In this document: piece after piece, positions 1 to 8,967 of the stretch
Layout: the number at the start of each line of letters is the position of its first letter
How positions within the stretch are numbered: the stretch's first letter is position 1
From: Hydrogenophaga sp.
GTDB lineage: Bacteria; Pseudomonadota; Gammaproteobacteria; Burkholderiales; Burkholderiaceae_C
Length of the DNA stretch: 64,000 nt
Direction of reading: 5' to 3'
Assembly (NCBI RefSeq): GCF_018780385.1
Contig: NZ_JADMJO010000005.1
Location: 1 to 64,000, forward strand
Position numbers and translations under genes: made by a program
Notes under the pieces: model-generated
What the model was told of the DNA's origin: nothing
What the model saw: only the letters and a program-made list of their open reading frames with translations
The model's database searches: none

Positions 1-1299
1 GTCAACGCGGCGGATTGTGGCCCGGAGCGATCGCGCACCGTCGTCATGGCCTACGACGCCACCGTGTTGGCCGGCACCCAGGGCATGCGCAACCACCAGA
101 AGACCGACCGCCTGCTGGGCATCGCGCTGAGCCAGAAACTGCCGGTGGTGCTGTTCGCCGAGGGCGGCGGCGGGCGGCCTGGTGACACCGACATGCCCAT
201 CGTGGCGGGTCTGCATGTGGGCACGTTTGCCGCCTTCGCCCGCCTGTCCGGCCAGGTACCGGTGATCGGCATCGTGGCGGGGCGCTGCTTTGCGGGCAAT
301 GCCGCGCTGCTCGGCTGCAGCGACGTGATCATTGCCACGCGGGGCAGCAACATCGGCATGGGCGGTCCGGCGATGGTGGAGGGCGGCGGGCTGGGCAGTT
401 TCCGACCCGAGGAAATCGGCCCGAGCGACATCCAGCACGCCAACGGCGTGATCGATGTGCTGGTGGACGACGAAGCGCAGGCGGTGGTGGCAGCGCGGCA
501 TTGCCTGTCCTTCTTTCAGGGGCGCACGTCCGACTGGACCGCGCCAGAAGCGCAGACCTTGCGCGACGCCGTGCCCGAGAACCGCCTGCGTGCCTACGAT
601 ACCCGGACCGTGATGCAGGGGCTGGTCGACGAGGGCAGCCTGCTGCCGCTGCGCACCGGCTTTGGTGCGGGCATCCACACGGCGCTCGCGCGCATCGAGG
701 GCCGTGCCGTGGGTTTGATGGCCAACAACCCGCTGCACCTGGGTGGCGCCATCGACGCGGACGCGGCCGACAAGGCCGCGCGCTTCATGCAGCTGTGCAA
801 CGCGCACGGCCTGCCGATCGTGAGCCTGGTCGACACGCCGGGGTTCATGGTGGGGCCGGCCATGGAGGCGCGGGCACAGGTGCGACACGTGAGCCGGCTC
901 TTCGTGGTGGCGGCTCAGCTGCGCGTGCCCTTCTTCAGTGTGGTGCTGCGCAAGGGCTACGGCCTGGGTGCCATGGGCATGACGGCTGGCGGATTTCACG
1001 CGCCGGTGTTCACCGTCGCCTGGCCTACGGGTGAGTTTGGCGCCATGGGGCTGGAGGGCGCCGTGCGTCTGGGCTACCGCAAGGAGTTGCAGGCCGCGGC
1101 TGAAGGCGCCGAGCGTGACGCGCTGTACGAACGGCTGGTGGCCGAGCAGTACGCCAAGGGATCGGCCGAGCAGATGGCCACCACGCTGGAGATCGATGCG
1201 GTGATCGATCCCGCTCAAACCCGCCACTGGCTGGTGCGGGGGCTGGCCGGCGCAAAGGTGGCAGAGCCGTTGACCGCCCGCTTCATCGACACCTGGTGA
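1..1299 (+). CDS. Biotin-dependent carboxylase, carboxyltransferase domain (5' end missing)
   Basis: The reading frame is open from base 1, so the gene begins before the window; the visible 432 codons are the C-terminal part. The sequence is a carboxyltransferase of the acetyl/propionyl-CoA carboxylase type, which moves CO2 from carboxybiotin to an acyl-CoA. The N-half carries LAGTQGMRNHQKTDR and EGGGGRPGD. The C-half carries ANNPLHLGGAID, LVDTPGFMVG and RKGYGLGAMGM, the usual acyl-CoA and carboxybiotin pocket motifs. In this group the domain is often the tail of one long chain with biotin carboxylase and biotin carrier domains upstream, which cannot be checked here. The substrate is not predictable. 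The next gene is convergent, 6 bp after the stop. Confidence 0.85.
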   Translation, partial: VNAADCGPERSRTVVMAYDATVLAGTQGMRNHQKTDRLLGIALSQKLPVVLFAEGGGGRPGDTDMPIVAGLHVGTFAAFARLSGQVPVIGIVAGRCFAGNAALLGCSDVIIATRGSNIGMGGPAMVEGGGLGSFRPEEIGPSDIQHANGVIDVLVDDEAQAVVAARHCLSFFQGRTSDWTAPEAQTLRDAVPENRLRAYDTRTVMQGLVDEGSLLPLRTGFGAGIHTALARIEGRAVGLMANNPLHLGGAIDADAADKAARFMQLCNAHGLPIVSLVDTPGFMVGPAMEARAQVRHVSRLFVVAAQLRVPFFSVVLRKGYGLGAMGMTAGGFHAPVFTVAWPTGEFGAMGLEGAVRLGYRKELQAAAEGAERDALYERLVAEQYAKGSAEQMATTLEIDAVIDPAQTRHWLVRGLAGAKVAEPLTARFIDTW

Positions 1300-1305
1300 A
1301 CAGGT

Positions 1306-1791
1306 TCAGATGAGGTCGCCGAAGCCGGTGTTGCGCACCGTCGCGTTGACGGTTTGTGGCGCGGTCTGGTTGATGTTGATCCAGAACTCGCACACGTGCT
1401 TCATGGCACTGAGGAACTGGGAGAACTCGGTCGGCTTGGCGATGTAGGCGTTGGTGCCGGCGTCGTAGGCCCGCAGCAGGTCGCTCGGCTCGGTGGAAGA
1501 GGTGAGCACCACCACCGGGATGTTGTGCAACAGGTCGCTGCCCTTGATTTCCCTGAGCACGCCGATGCCGTCGAGCAAGGGCATCTTGAGGTCGAGCAAC
1601 ACAAGAACGGGGTTGCTGCCGGATCGGTTGGTGAAGCCGTTGCGCCGGTACAGGTAGTCCAGCGCCTGCATGCCGTCGGAGACGTGGGTCACCCTCCCGT
1701 CCAGGCCGTGGCGCGACAGGGCCAGCTTGGTCAGCTCGGCGTCGTCGGGGTTGTCCTCGACCAGAAGAATCGCGTCGGCGTTTTTGCTCAT
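1306..1791 (-). CDS. Single-domain response regulator, Rcp1 type
   Basis: A stand-alone receiver domain of 161 residues with no output domain. The acidic pocket is E12-D13 (VEDNPDD), the phosphoacceptor is D67 (LLDLKMP), the switch Thr/Ser is at 97-99 and the conserved Lys is K119 (AKP). The insert between helix 2 and strand 3 (YLYRRNGFTNRSGSNP) is typical of the Rcp1 family that partners phytochrome-like kinases. Its start codon overlaps the stop of the upstream kinase by 4 bp (ATGA), so the two are translationally coupled and the kinase is almost certainly its phosphodonor (inference). It probably passes the signal on by protein-protein contact. Confidence 0.9.
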   Translation of the reverse strand: MSKNADAILLVEDNPDDAELTKLALSRHGLDGRVTHVSDGMQALDYLYRRNGFTNRSGSNPVLVLLDLKMPLLDGIGVLREIKGSDLLHNIPVVVLTSSTEPSDLLRAYDAGTNAYIAKPTEFSQFLSAMKHVCEFWININQTAPQTVNATVRNTGFGDLI

Positions 1792-4700
1792 GATTCCAGG
1801 GGGGCAGGCATCGAGTCCAGGATGGAGTCCGAAAAACCAGGGCCCTCAAAAGGTAGGGAGAAGTAGAAAACGCTGCCGACACCGAGTTCGCTTTCGGCCC
1901 AGATGCTGCCGCTGTGCCGCTCGATGATGCGCCTTGTGAGCGCCAGTCCGATGCCTGTGCCTTCAAACTCCGAGGCGCGGTGCAATCGCTGGAACACGCC
2001 AAACAGCTTCTGCGCGTATTTTGTGTCGAAACCCACACCATTGTCACGGACAAAGAAGGTGTAGCCCACCACCGGGTCGACGCTCCAGCCCACCTCGATG
2101 CGCGATCGTTCACGTGGCCGGCTGTATTTGTAGGCGTTGCCCAACAGGTTGGCCCACACCTCTCGCAGCAACAAGGCGTCGCCCTGCACCACGGGCAAGT
2201 CGGGGGCAACCACCCAGTCGACGATGCGTCCTTCGGTGTCGTGCCCGAGCTGGGCCACCACCGCTTCGACCAGCAGCTGGAAGTCCACCGGCGTCACATT
2301 GACCGCCGCCCGGCCCAGGCGCGAGAACGCCAACAGGCCGTCGATGAGCTGGCTCATGTGACGGGCAGAGTTGCCAATGGTGTTGAGGTAGCGGGCGCTC
2401 ACCTCGTCGCACTGACCTCCCATGTGTTCTTCCAGCAGGCTCACGAAGCTGGAGATGTGGCGCAGCGGCGAGCGCAGATCGTGCGACACCGAATACGAGA
2501 AGGACTCCAGGTCTTTGTTGGCCGAGAGCAGCTGCTCGGTGCGCTCGACCACACGGTTTTCCAGCTCGTCATTGATGTTGCGCATCAGGTCGTCGAGCCG
2601 CTTGGCGTCGGTCATGTCGCGGTTGATCTTGGCGAAGCCGCGCAGCTCGCCACTGTCGTCTCGCAGGGCAATCAGCACCGAGTGCGACCAGTACTGGGTG
2701 CCGTCCTTGCGGGTGTGCCAATTGTGCAGCTCGTGCTGGCCCCGCGAGGCGGCCAGGCGCAGCATCTGGTCGGCGCGGACCCGCCCGTGCTCGGGGTTGG
2801 CCGGATCGAACAGCACGCCGTAGTGCCGGCCGAGCATCTGGGTGGGTGAGTAGCCGTCCATGCGCTGGGCGCTGTCGGTCCAGTCGGTGATGAGCCCGTC
2901 GGCGTCCATGAAGAAGATGCAGTAGTCGCGCAGGTTGTCCACCATCAGGCGGAAACGCTGCTCGGCCTCCAGCAATTCCGCCGATCGCTCGCGGATGCGC
3001 TGCTCGAGTTCTTCGTTGAGGTTGCTGACCCGCTCTTCGATGAGCTTGCTATCGGTGATGTCGACGATCTGGACGAACAGGCCCTGGACCTTGCCCTCGC
3101 GCACGTCGGGCAGATAGCGGGCACTGACGAAGATGTGTTTGCCATCGGCCGTGGGGCGCCAGGTGGTGAAATTCTGCTCCTGCCCCGCGAGCGTGGCTTC
3201 CATGCGCGGTTTTGTGTCAGCCCAGATTTCGGGGGCGATGCAGTCGCCGATGTGCTGGCCCAGGATGCGCACCGGGTCCATCCCGTAGACCCGCAGGTGC
3301 TCCGCGTTGGCAAAACGGAAGCGCAACCCTGCATCCAGGTAGGCGATCAGGCCGGGCACATGGTCGGTGATCGTCTGCAGGAAGCGCTGGTTGTCGCGCA
3401 GGGAGTTCTCGGCCGCCTTGCGGTGGGTGATGTCCACCACGGTGGTGTTGCTGCGCAGGAAACGCCCGTCCTTGTCGCGTACCGCCGACGAGGACAGCAG
3501 CGCGTGGAAGGTGCTGCCATCGCGGCGGCGCATCTGGTATTCGACCCCTTCCAGCGCGTCGTCCTTGACGATCTTGCGCATCCGGGCTTCGAGCAGCGGC
3601 ACGTCCGCGGCCGGAATGAAATCGCGAAAGTCCATCTTGCCCACCACCTCGTCGCGGCTGTAGCCCAGCCAGCCCAGTTCGGTGTCGTTGACCGACACGA
3701 AGGTGCCGTGGATATCGAGCGAGTGGTAGCCGCAGGGTGCCTGGTTGTAAAGGGCCTGTGCCTGGCTCAGTGCCTGATTGAGCTGGCAGTTCGCATGGCT
3801 GACCAGATCTTCCGACGCCTTGCGCTCGGTGATGTCGAGCATCTGGATGAACAGACCCGCCACGGCCCCGTCGTGCCAGTATGGGGTGTAGTCGATGCTG
3901 GCGTAGAACACCGTGCCGTCCGGGAACACGCGTTCACCCTCGAAACGCTGTGCAACGCCGGCGAGCGCGCTTTCCAGGCGCGGGCGTGCCGCTTCAAAGT
4001 CCTGGCTTCGTGCAATGCGGCTCAGGTGCTGACCCACCAGCTTGTCGGGTGAACCATCGAGCCAGCGCGCGTAGCTGGCGTTGGCAAAGCGGCAGATCAG
4101 GTCGCGGTCGAAGAACGCCAGTTGCACCGGCACGCTGCTGGCCACGGTCTGCAGGAAATTGCGTTGCGCCGCCAGAGCCACTTCAGCCGCCTTGCGCTCG
4201 GTGATGTCCACCAGCGTGTTGTTCGTGCGCAGGAAGCGCCCCTCGGCATCGTGCACCGCGGTGGTGTTGAGCAGGGCGATGAAGCCCGTGCCGTCGCACC
4301 GCAGCATGCCGATCTCGGCGGCTTCCAGTGTCTCGCCACGCAGCAGGCGTTGCAGGCGCTCCAGCACTTCAGCGAGGTAGGCGGGCTGCACGTGGTCCCG
4401 AAAGTGCTTCTTGCCCACCACCTCGTTGCGGCTCTCATAGCCGAGCCAGTTGAGTTCGGTCTGGTTGATCAGCACATACAGACCGTTGGCGTCAACCGAG
4501 TGGTAGCCGCAGGGCGCCTGGTTGTAGGCGATCTGGGCCTCTCGCAACGCAGAGTGGATCCGGTCCTTGGCCACGGCCAGTTCTTCGGTGCGCTGCTGCA
4601 CGGCGCTTTCCAGCTCGGCGTTGAAGCGCTGAATGCTCTCCTGCTGCAAGTGCTGTTCGGTGATGTCGCGCGAGACCGCCAGCAGCATCACCGGCTCGCC

Positions 4701-5651
4701 ATGGGCGTCGCAGATCGGCGTGACCACGGTGTCCCACCACTTGGGTGTGCCTTTGAAGGTGGGGCCGTAAGCCACGAACCTTGAGCTCTCGCCGCGGCGG
4801 GCCGATTCGATCGCCTCCAGAGACAGCAGCACGCCATCATCGGGCCACCAGTCGGCCCATGCGCCCATGCGCACTTGCTCGAAATCCTCCACCTCCAGGA
4901 GACGGCAACCTTGCGCCGTCATCTGCACCACCCGGCCCTCGAGGTCGAGCACCTTGGTGCAGTCGGGGCTGCTGGCAATGATCTGGCGGTTCAGCTCGTC
5001 CTTGATGCGCGCTTCGGCTTCGAGCACACGCATGGGCGTGATGTCCTGGATGAAGCCGAGCTGGCTGGTCACGTTGCCGTGCTCGTCGCGCAGCGGTGAA
5101 TTGCGCGCCAGCACGTGCACCACTTCGTTGCCCGGCCGGATCAGCCGGAACTCCACGCTCAGGCTTTCGCCCGTGGCGATGCCGCGAATCCAGTGTTCCT
5201 GTACCTGCGGCAGATCGTCGGGATGCACGCGGTCGAGCCAGCCGAAGTTCGGAAAGTCGTGTTTGCCCAGCGCGAAGATCTGCTGCAGTCGGGCGTCGAC
5301 ATGGGTGAGCACGCCGGCCTGGTCGGTGCGGAAGATGCCGATGGGGAACGCGCTGCCCAGTGCGGCAAAGAGGGCCTCGTATTCGAGGTGTGCGGCCGCC
5401 ACGGGCGAGCCTTTGTCCGCATCGAGCGCCAGTTCGAGCGACAGGGGCAGATCGGCGGGAACACTCACATCGCTGGAGGAGCCTTCATGCAGGCTGCCGC
5501 CCATGTACTGGGCGTAGTTCTTGCGCAGATGCAGGTTTTCCGCCTTGAGGGTCTCGATCTCCAACAGCAGCGCCCGCTCTCGGGCCGAGATCGTTGCCTC
5601 GGGTCGGTTCGCATCAGGACGGCTGTCTTTCGGAGGGAAGAGAGCGCTCAT
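1788..5651 (-). CDS. Multi-PAS sensor histidine kinase
   Basis: A 1,287-residue kinase with no obvious membrane segment, so probably a cytoplasmic sensor. An N-terminal coiled region (about 20-50) is followed by about seven PAS/PAC units between residues 85 and 1010, then a linker coil, HisKA with H1057 in SVSHDLRSPLRH, and HATPase_c with LGNAYKYS, RDNGVGFD and GTGIGLAL boxes. PAS units 3 and 5 share NQAPCGYHS and units 4 and 6 share FLQT with IDYTP/ARYLP-type strands, so a PAS pair has been duplicated inside the gene. Many PAC ends read DIT(E/H)RKA. It is coupled to the downstream single receiver. The ligand or cofactor is unknown. The first ATG lacks a clear Shine-Dalgarno site. Confidence 0.88.
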   Translation of the reverse strand: MSALFPPKDSRPDANRPEATISARERALLLEIETLKAENLHLRKNYAQYMGGSLHEGSSSDVSVPADLPLSLELALDADKGSPVAAAHLEYEALFAALGSAFPIGIFRTDQAGVLTHVDARLQQIFALGKHDFPNFGWLDRVHPDDLPQVQEHWIRGIATGESLSVEFRLIRPGNEVVHVLARNSPLRDEHGNVTSQLGFIQDITPMRVLEAEARIKDELNRQIIASSPDCTKVLDLEGRVVQMTAQGCRLLEVEDFEQVRMGAWADWWPDDGVLLSLEAIESARRGESSRFVAYGPTFKGTPKWWDTVVTPICDAHGEPVMLLAVSRDITEQHLQQESIQRFNAELESAVQQRTEELAVAKDRIHSALREAQIAYNQAPCGYHSVDANGLYVLINQTELNWLGYESRNEVVGKKHFRDHVQPAYLAEVLERLQRLLRGETLEAAEIGMLRCDGTGFIALLNTTAVHDAEGRFLRTNNTLVDITERKAAEVALAAQRNFLQTVASSVPVQLAFFDRDLICRFANASYARWLDGSPDKLVGQHLSRIARSQDFEAARPRLESALAGVAQRFEGERVFPDGTVFYASIDYTPYWHDGAVAGLFIQMLDITERKASEDLVSHANCQLNQALSQAQALYNQAPCGYHSLDIHGTFVSVNDTELGWLGYSRDEVVGKMDFRDFIPAADVPLLEARMRKIVKDDALEGVEYQMRRRDGSTFHALLSSSAVRDKDGRFLRSNTTVVDITHRKAAENSLRDNQRFLQTITDHVPGLIAYLDAGLRFRFANAEHLRVYGMDPVRILGQHIGDCIAPEIWADTKPRMEATLAGQEQNFTTWRPTADGKHIFVSARYLPDVREGKVQGLFVQIVDITDSKLIEERVSNLNEELEQRIRERSAELLEAEQRFRLMVDNLRDYCIFFMDADGLITDWTDSAQRMDGYSPTQMLGRHYGVLFDPANPEHGRVRADQMLRLAASRGQHELHNWHTRKDGTQYWSHSVLIALRDDSGELRGFAKINRDMTDAKRLDDLMRNINDELENRVVERTEQLLSANKDLESFSYSVSHDLRSPLRHISSFVSLLEEHMGGQCDEVSARYLNTIGNSARHMSQLIDGLLAFSRLGRAAVNVTPVDFQLLVEAVVAQLGHDTEGRIVDWVVAPDLPVVQGDALLLREVWANLLGNAYKYSRPRERSRIEVGWSVDPVVGYTFFVRDNGVGFDTKYAQKLFGVFQRLHRASEFEGTGIGLALTRRIIERHSGSIWAESELGVGSVFYFSLPFEGPGFSDSILDSMPAPLES

Positions 5652-5701
5652 CGAGCCAACTGTACCCCAGGGGGCACGCCGCCGAACGTGATATTTGACC
5701 C

Positions 5702-7204
5702 TCAGAAGCGGGGCAGTTCCGGGTGCGCCAATTGCCCGCCGCGCACCAGCATTTTTCCGTACTCAGCACAACGTTGCAGGGTGGGAATGACCTTGCCCGG
5801 ATTCAGTAGCGATTTGGTATCAAAAGCCCGCTTCACGCTGAACATCTGCTCGTTTTCCTCGGGCGAGAACTGCACGCACATGCTGTTGAGCTTCTCCACG
5901 CCCACACCGTGCTCGCCGGTGACCGTGCCGCCCATGGCCACGCTGGTCTCCAGGATGTCGGCGCCGAAGAGCTCGCAGCGGTGCAACTGGTCGGCATCGT
6001 TCGCATCGAACAGGATCAGCGGGTGCAGGTTGCCGTCGCCGGCGTGGAACACGTTGGCGCAACGCAGGCCGTACTTTTTCTCCATCTCGGCGATCGCGAG
6101 CAGGATGTCGGCCAGGCGCTTGCGCGGGATGGTGGAGTCCATGCACATGTAGTCGGGGCTGATGCGCCCACTGGCCGGGAAGGCGTTCTTGCGACCACTC
6201 CAGAAGCGCAGGCGCTCGGCCTCGTCCTGGCTCACCGCGATGGCGGTCGCGCCGCAGCCGCGCAGCACCGCGATCATTCGGCCGATCTCTTCTTCCACTT
6301 CCTCGGGCGTGCCGTCGCTCTCGCACAGCAGGATGGCCTCCGCGTCGAGGTCGTAGCCCGCGTGCACGAAGTCCTCCACCGCGGCTGTCATGGGTTTGTC
6401 CATCATCTCCAGGCCGGCGGGGATGATGCCGGCCGCGATCACCGAGGCCACCGCGTCGCCGGCTTTGCGGATGTCGTCGAAGCTGGCCATGATGCAGCGC
6501 GCCAGCAGCGGCTTGGGCACCAGTTTCACGGTGACCTCGATCGTCACGGCCAGCATGCCTTCGCTGCCGATGACGAGCGAGAGCAGGTCGAAGCCGGGCA
6601 CGTCCAGCGCCTCCCCGCCAAAGGTGATGGGCTCGCCCTCCACCGTGAAGCCGCGCACCTGCAGCACGTTGTGCACCGTCAGACCGTATTTGAGGCAGTG
6701 CACGCCGCCGGAGTTCTCCGCCACGTTGCCGCCGATGGTGCAGGCGATCTGGCTGCTCGGGTCGGGCGCGTAGTACAGGCCGTGCGGCGAAGCGGCTTCG
6801 GAGATGGCGAGGTTGCGCACGCCAGCCTGTACCACCGCCGTGCGCGAGCGCGGGTCGATCTTCAGGATGCGGTTGAACTTGGCCAGCGACATCGTGACGC
6901 CCAGGGCGTGCGGCATGGCACCACCCGAGAGGCCGGTGCCCGCGCCACGCGCCACCACCGGCACGTCGAGCGAATGGCAGGCCTTGAGCACGGCGGCCAC
7001 CTGGTCTTCGGTTTCGGGCAACACAACCACCAACGGGCGCTCGCGGTAGGCGGTGAGGCCGTCGCACTCGTAGGGCACCGTGTCTTCGGCCTGCCAGAGC
7101 AGCGCGTGAGCAGGCACCACGGCCTGCAGGGCACGCACCACCTCGGCCTGGCGCGCGGCGCGCTGGAGCTGGGTGACCTGGGCGGGGGAGGCGGGTGCGT
7201 TCAT
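5702..7204 (-). CDS. glcD: FAD-linked oxidase, glycolate oxidase subunit GlcD type
   Basis: A 500-residue flavoprotein. The FAD_binding_4 domain occupies about residues 60-200 with VVARGAGTGLSGG and IGGNVAENSGG. The FAD-oxidase C-terminal domain ends with HAGDGNLHP and GTVTGEHGVG, which carry the conserved metal and substrate ligands. This layout fits GlcD, which oxidises glycolate (or D-lactate) to the 2-oxoacid as part of GlcDEF. No glcE or glcF is seen on either side in this window, so partners must lie elsewhere or the enzyme acts as a D-lactate/2-hydroxyacid dehydrogenase. It lies 50 bp upstream of the multi-PAS kinase on the same strand, with no proof of co-transcription. Confidence 0.85.
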   Translation of the reverse strand: MNAPASPAQVTQLQRAARQAEVVRALQAVVPAHALLWQAEDTVPYECDGLTAYRERPLVVVLPETEDQVAAVLKACHSLDVPVVARGAGTGLSGGAMPHALGVTMSLAKFNRILKIDPRSRTAVVQAGVRNLAISEAASPHGLYYAPDPSSQIACTIGGNVAENSGGVHCLKYGLTVHNVLQVRGFTVEGEPITFGGEALDVPGFDLLSLVIGSEGMLAVTIEVTVKLVPKPLLARCIMASFDDIRKAGDAVASVIAAGIIPAGLEMMDKPMTAAVEDFVHAGYDLDAEAILLCESDGTPEEVEEEIGRMIAVLRGCGATAIAVSQDEAERLRFWSGRKNAFPASGRISPDYMCMDSTIPRKRLADILLAIAEMEKKYGLRCANVFHAGDGNLHPLILFDANDADQLHRCELFGADILETSVAMGGTVTGEHGVGVEKLNSMCVQFSPEENEQMFSVKRAFDTKSLLNPGKVIPTLQRCAEYGKMLVRGGQLAHPELPRF

Positions 7205-7286
7205 GGCGGGCTCGAAATGGACTGCAGGGTGGCTGGTTCAGTTTAGGACAACGCCCCGTCTGTGGTTTGAGGAAACTTGCAGCCCT

Positions 7287-7312
7287 CTTGAAATTTCCGG
7301 CAGGCGGCATCA
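7287..7312 (+). promoter_or_regulatory. Candidate sigma-32 heat-shock promoter for the Hsp20 gene
   Basis: CTTGAAA at 7287-7293 matches the sigma-32 -35 element exactly. About 12 bases later GGCATCAA lies where CCCCATNT would be expected, a partial match. It sits 65-90 bp upstream of a small heat-shock gene, a sensible position. Assignment is by motif only. Confidence 0.45.
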
Positions 7313-7377
7313 ATTGAAGAGCACCGAAAAGCGCCCTTGGGCGCGACTGCTCAACCCCTCTTTTCAGGAGCTTTGTG

Positions 7378-7800
7378 ATGAACCGTTTGATCGCCCGCAA
7401 CCATTTGTTTGACGACTTTTTCAAGGACGTCGCCCCCGGCTTTTACGTCAAGCCCCTGCACGGCGAAGGATTGCCCGCGCAGATCAAGATCGACGTGAAG
7501 GAAACGCCGGACGCCTACGCGGTGGAAGCCGAGGTGCCTGGTGTGTCGCGAGAAGACATTCACGTGACGATTGACGGCCCGGTGGTCACGCTGCGCGCCG
7601 AAATCAAGCAGCAGGACAGCCAGTCCGACGGTGAAAAGCTGCTGCGCAGCGAGCGCTTTTACGGCGCAGTGTCGCGCAGCTTCCAGCTCCCGCAGGACAT
7701 CGACAACGCGACATCCAAGGCGAAGTACGAGAACGGCGTATTGCAACTGACGTTGCCGAAAAAGCTGCCAACCGCAGGTCAACGCCTCACGATCGAGTGA
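7378..7800 (+). CDS. Small heat-shock protein, Hsp20/alpha-crystallin family
   Basis: A 140-residue holdase chaperone. The alpha-crystallin domain spans about residues 33-125: it opens with IKIDVKETPDAYAVEAEVPGV and closes with the family signature NGVLQLTLPK. The short N-terminal arm (MNRLIARNHLFDDFFKD) is the oligomerisation segment. A GTG lies just before, but ATG 7378 is preferred because CAGGAG lies 7 bases upstream. A sigma-32-like box lies in the leader, consistent with heat induction. Directly after the stop lie two copies of an 80-bp GC-rich repeat. Confidence 0.92.
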   Translation: MNRLIARNHLFDDFFKDVAPGFYVKPLHGEGLPAQIKIDVKETPDAYAVEAEVPGVSREDIHVTIDGPVVTLRAEIKQQDSQSDGEKLLRSERFYGAVSRSFQLPQDIDNATSKAKYENGVLQLTLPKKLPTAGQRLTIE

Positions 7801-7803
7801 CTG

Positions 7804-7966
7804 TGCCCCCACGCTCCGCCGCTGCGCGGGTCGCTGCCCCCCGAGGGGGCTGATCCGGCTTGGGGCGGCCCGGCGCCGGATCTTCATGCCCCCACGCTCC
7901 GCCGCTGCGCGGGTCGCTGCCCCCCGAGGGGGCTGATCCGGCTTGGGGCGGCCCGGCGCCGGATCT
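7804..7966 (+). repeat. Tandem pair of stop-proximal repeat, family A
   Basis: Two identical 80-bp units, 7804-7883 and 7887-7966, separated by TCA. Each begins TGCCCCCACGCTCCGCC, contains the hairpin GCCCCCCGAGGGGGC (6-bp stem, CGA loop) and ends at the palindrome CCGGCGCCGG. The first unit begins 3 bases after the Hsp20 stop codon, in sense orientation. Related copies lie at 8881-8962, 34920-35000, 45964-46137 and 62184-62214. There is no T-run, so it is not a classical intrinsic terminator. Confidence 0.85.
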
Positions 7967-7979
7967 GTCTCGGCTTTGG

Positions 7980-8852
7980 CTATTGGCTTGTGGCCTTCTT
8001 GAGCCACTCGGCAAACGCCGCGCACTCCCACCGGTCCATCGTGCCGGTGCGCCAGCACAGGTAGTGCGCGTGCGGGCTGGGCACGTGACGGCTGTACAGC
8101 GGCACCAGGGTGCCGTGCTCCAGCCAGGGCGCGGCCAGTTTGAGCCGCACCAGGGCCACGCCCATGCCCGCAGCGGCGCCGTCGCACATCAGGCCGATGT
8201 CGTTGAACTGCGAGCCTTCGTTGGGTTCGGGCCAGTCGAGGTCGTGTGCGGCGAACCAGGTGCGCCAGGGCTCCAGCGGGCTGCGCAACAGCGGCACGCC
8301 TTCGAGGTCCTGCACGCTCTCGAACGGGCCGTGTTCGCGCACGAACGCGGGTGAGGCCAGCGGCGTCACTTCGTCCTTCATCAGGCAGACGTGTTCCACA
8401 TCGGCGTAGCGACCGGTGCCGAAACGCACGGTGAGGTCGGCGTCTTCGGCCACCACGTCCAGCAGCGGAATGCTCACCTGCAACGTGAGGTCGATCTCGG
8501 GGTAGGCGTCGCTGAACTGTTTGAGGCGCGGCAGCAGCACCGAACGCGCAAAGGTCGGCGTGACGGCCACGCGCAGCTTGCGCCGGCCCGGCGCCGCGGC
8601 GTTGCTGGGAAACTTCTGCAGCGTGGTCAGACCGTCGCGCACATGGGCGAGGTATTCGCTGCCTTCGGTGGTGAGAGAGAAGTCGGCCCGCCCGAACAGT
8701 TTGGTGCCCAGGATCTGTTCCAGTTGCTTGATGCGGTGGCTCACCGCACTGGGGGTCACATTGAGCTCGTCCGCCGTCTGCGTGACGCTGCGCAAACGCG
8801 CCAGTGCCTCGAAGGTCAACAGACACTGGATCGGCGGAATCCTGATGGTCAT
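7980..8852 (-). CDS. LysR-family transcriptional regulator, GcvA-like
   Basis: A 290-residue regulator. The winged HTH covers residues 1-65 (FEALARLRSVTQTADELNVTPSAVSHRIKQLEQ is split over helices 1-3), followed by a coiled linker and a periplasmic-binding-like effector domain from about 90 (RKLRVAVTPTFA) to 285. The ADLTVRFG stretch resembles GcvA/AmpR-type members. Its target is unknown. Upstream lies a family A repeat and the convergently unrelated purU, so it does not face a divergent partner, the usual clue to a LysR target. Confidence 0.88.
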   Translation of the reverse strand: MTIRIPPIQCLLTFEALARLRSVTQTADELNVTPSAVSHRIKQLEQILGTKLFGRADFSLTTEGSEYLAHVRDGLTTLQKFPSNAAAPGRRKLRVAVTPTFARSVLLPRLKQFSDAYPEIDLTLQVSIPLLDVVAEDADLTVRFGTGRYADVEHVCLMKDEVTPLASPAFVREHGPFESVQDLEGVPLLRSPLEPWRTWFAAHDLDWPEPNEGSQFNDIGLMCDGAAAGMGVALVRLKLAAPWLEHGTLVPLYSRHVPSPHAHYLCWRTGTMDRWECAAFAEWLKKATSQ

Positions 8853-8880
8853 GCGCGCCAGCGCCCCAGCCGGAGGGAGA

Positions 8881-8962
8881 GCCGAGCCGCCGCCGGGCCG
8901 CTCCCAAGGCGGCTCAGCCCCCTCGGGGGGCAGCGACCCGCGCAGCGGCGGAGCGTGGGGGC
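8881..8962 (-). repeat. Stop-proximal repeat, family A, single copy
   Basis: Read on the minus strand it starts CCCCCACGCTCCGCC about five bases after the purU stop codon and carries the same GCCCCCCGAGGGGGC hairpin. The distal third diverges (GGGAGCGGCCCGGCGGC). Orientation matches transcription of purU. It also occupies the upstream region of the LysR gene. Confidence 0.8.
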
Positions 8963-8967
8963 CACAT

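Noticed and set aside
7804..7966. The tandem 80-bp repeats as a small CRISPR array
   Set aside because: Only two units with a 3-base gap and no spacers; single copies occur elsewhere after stop codons.
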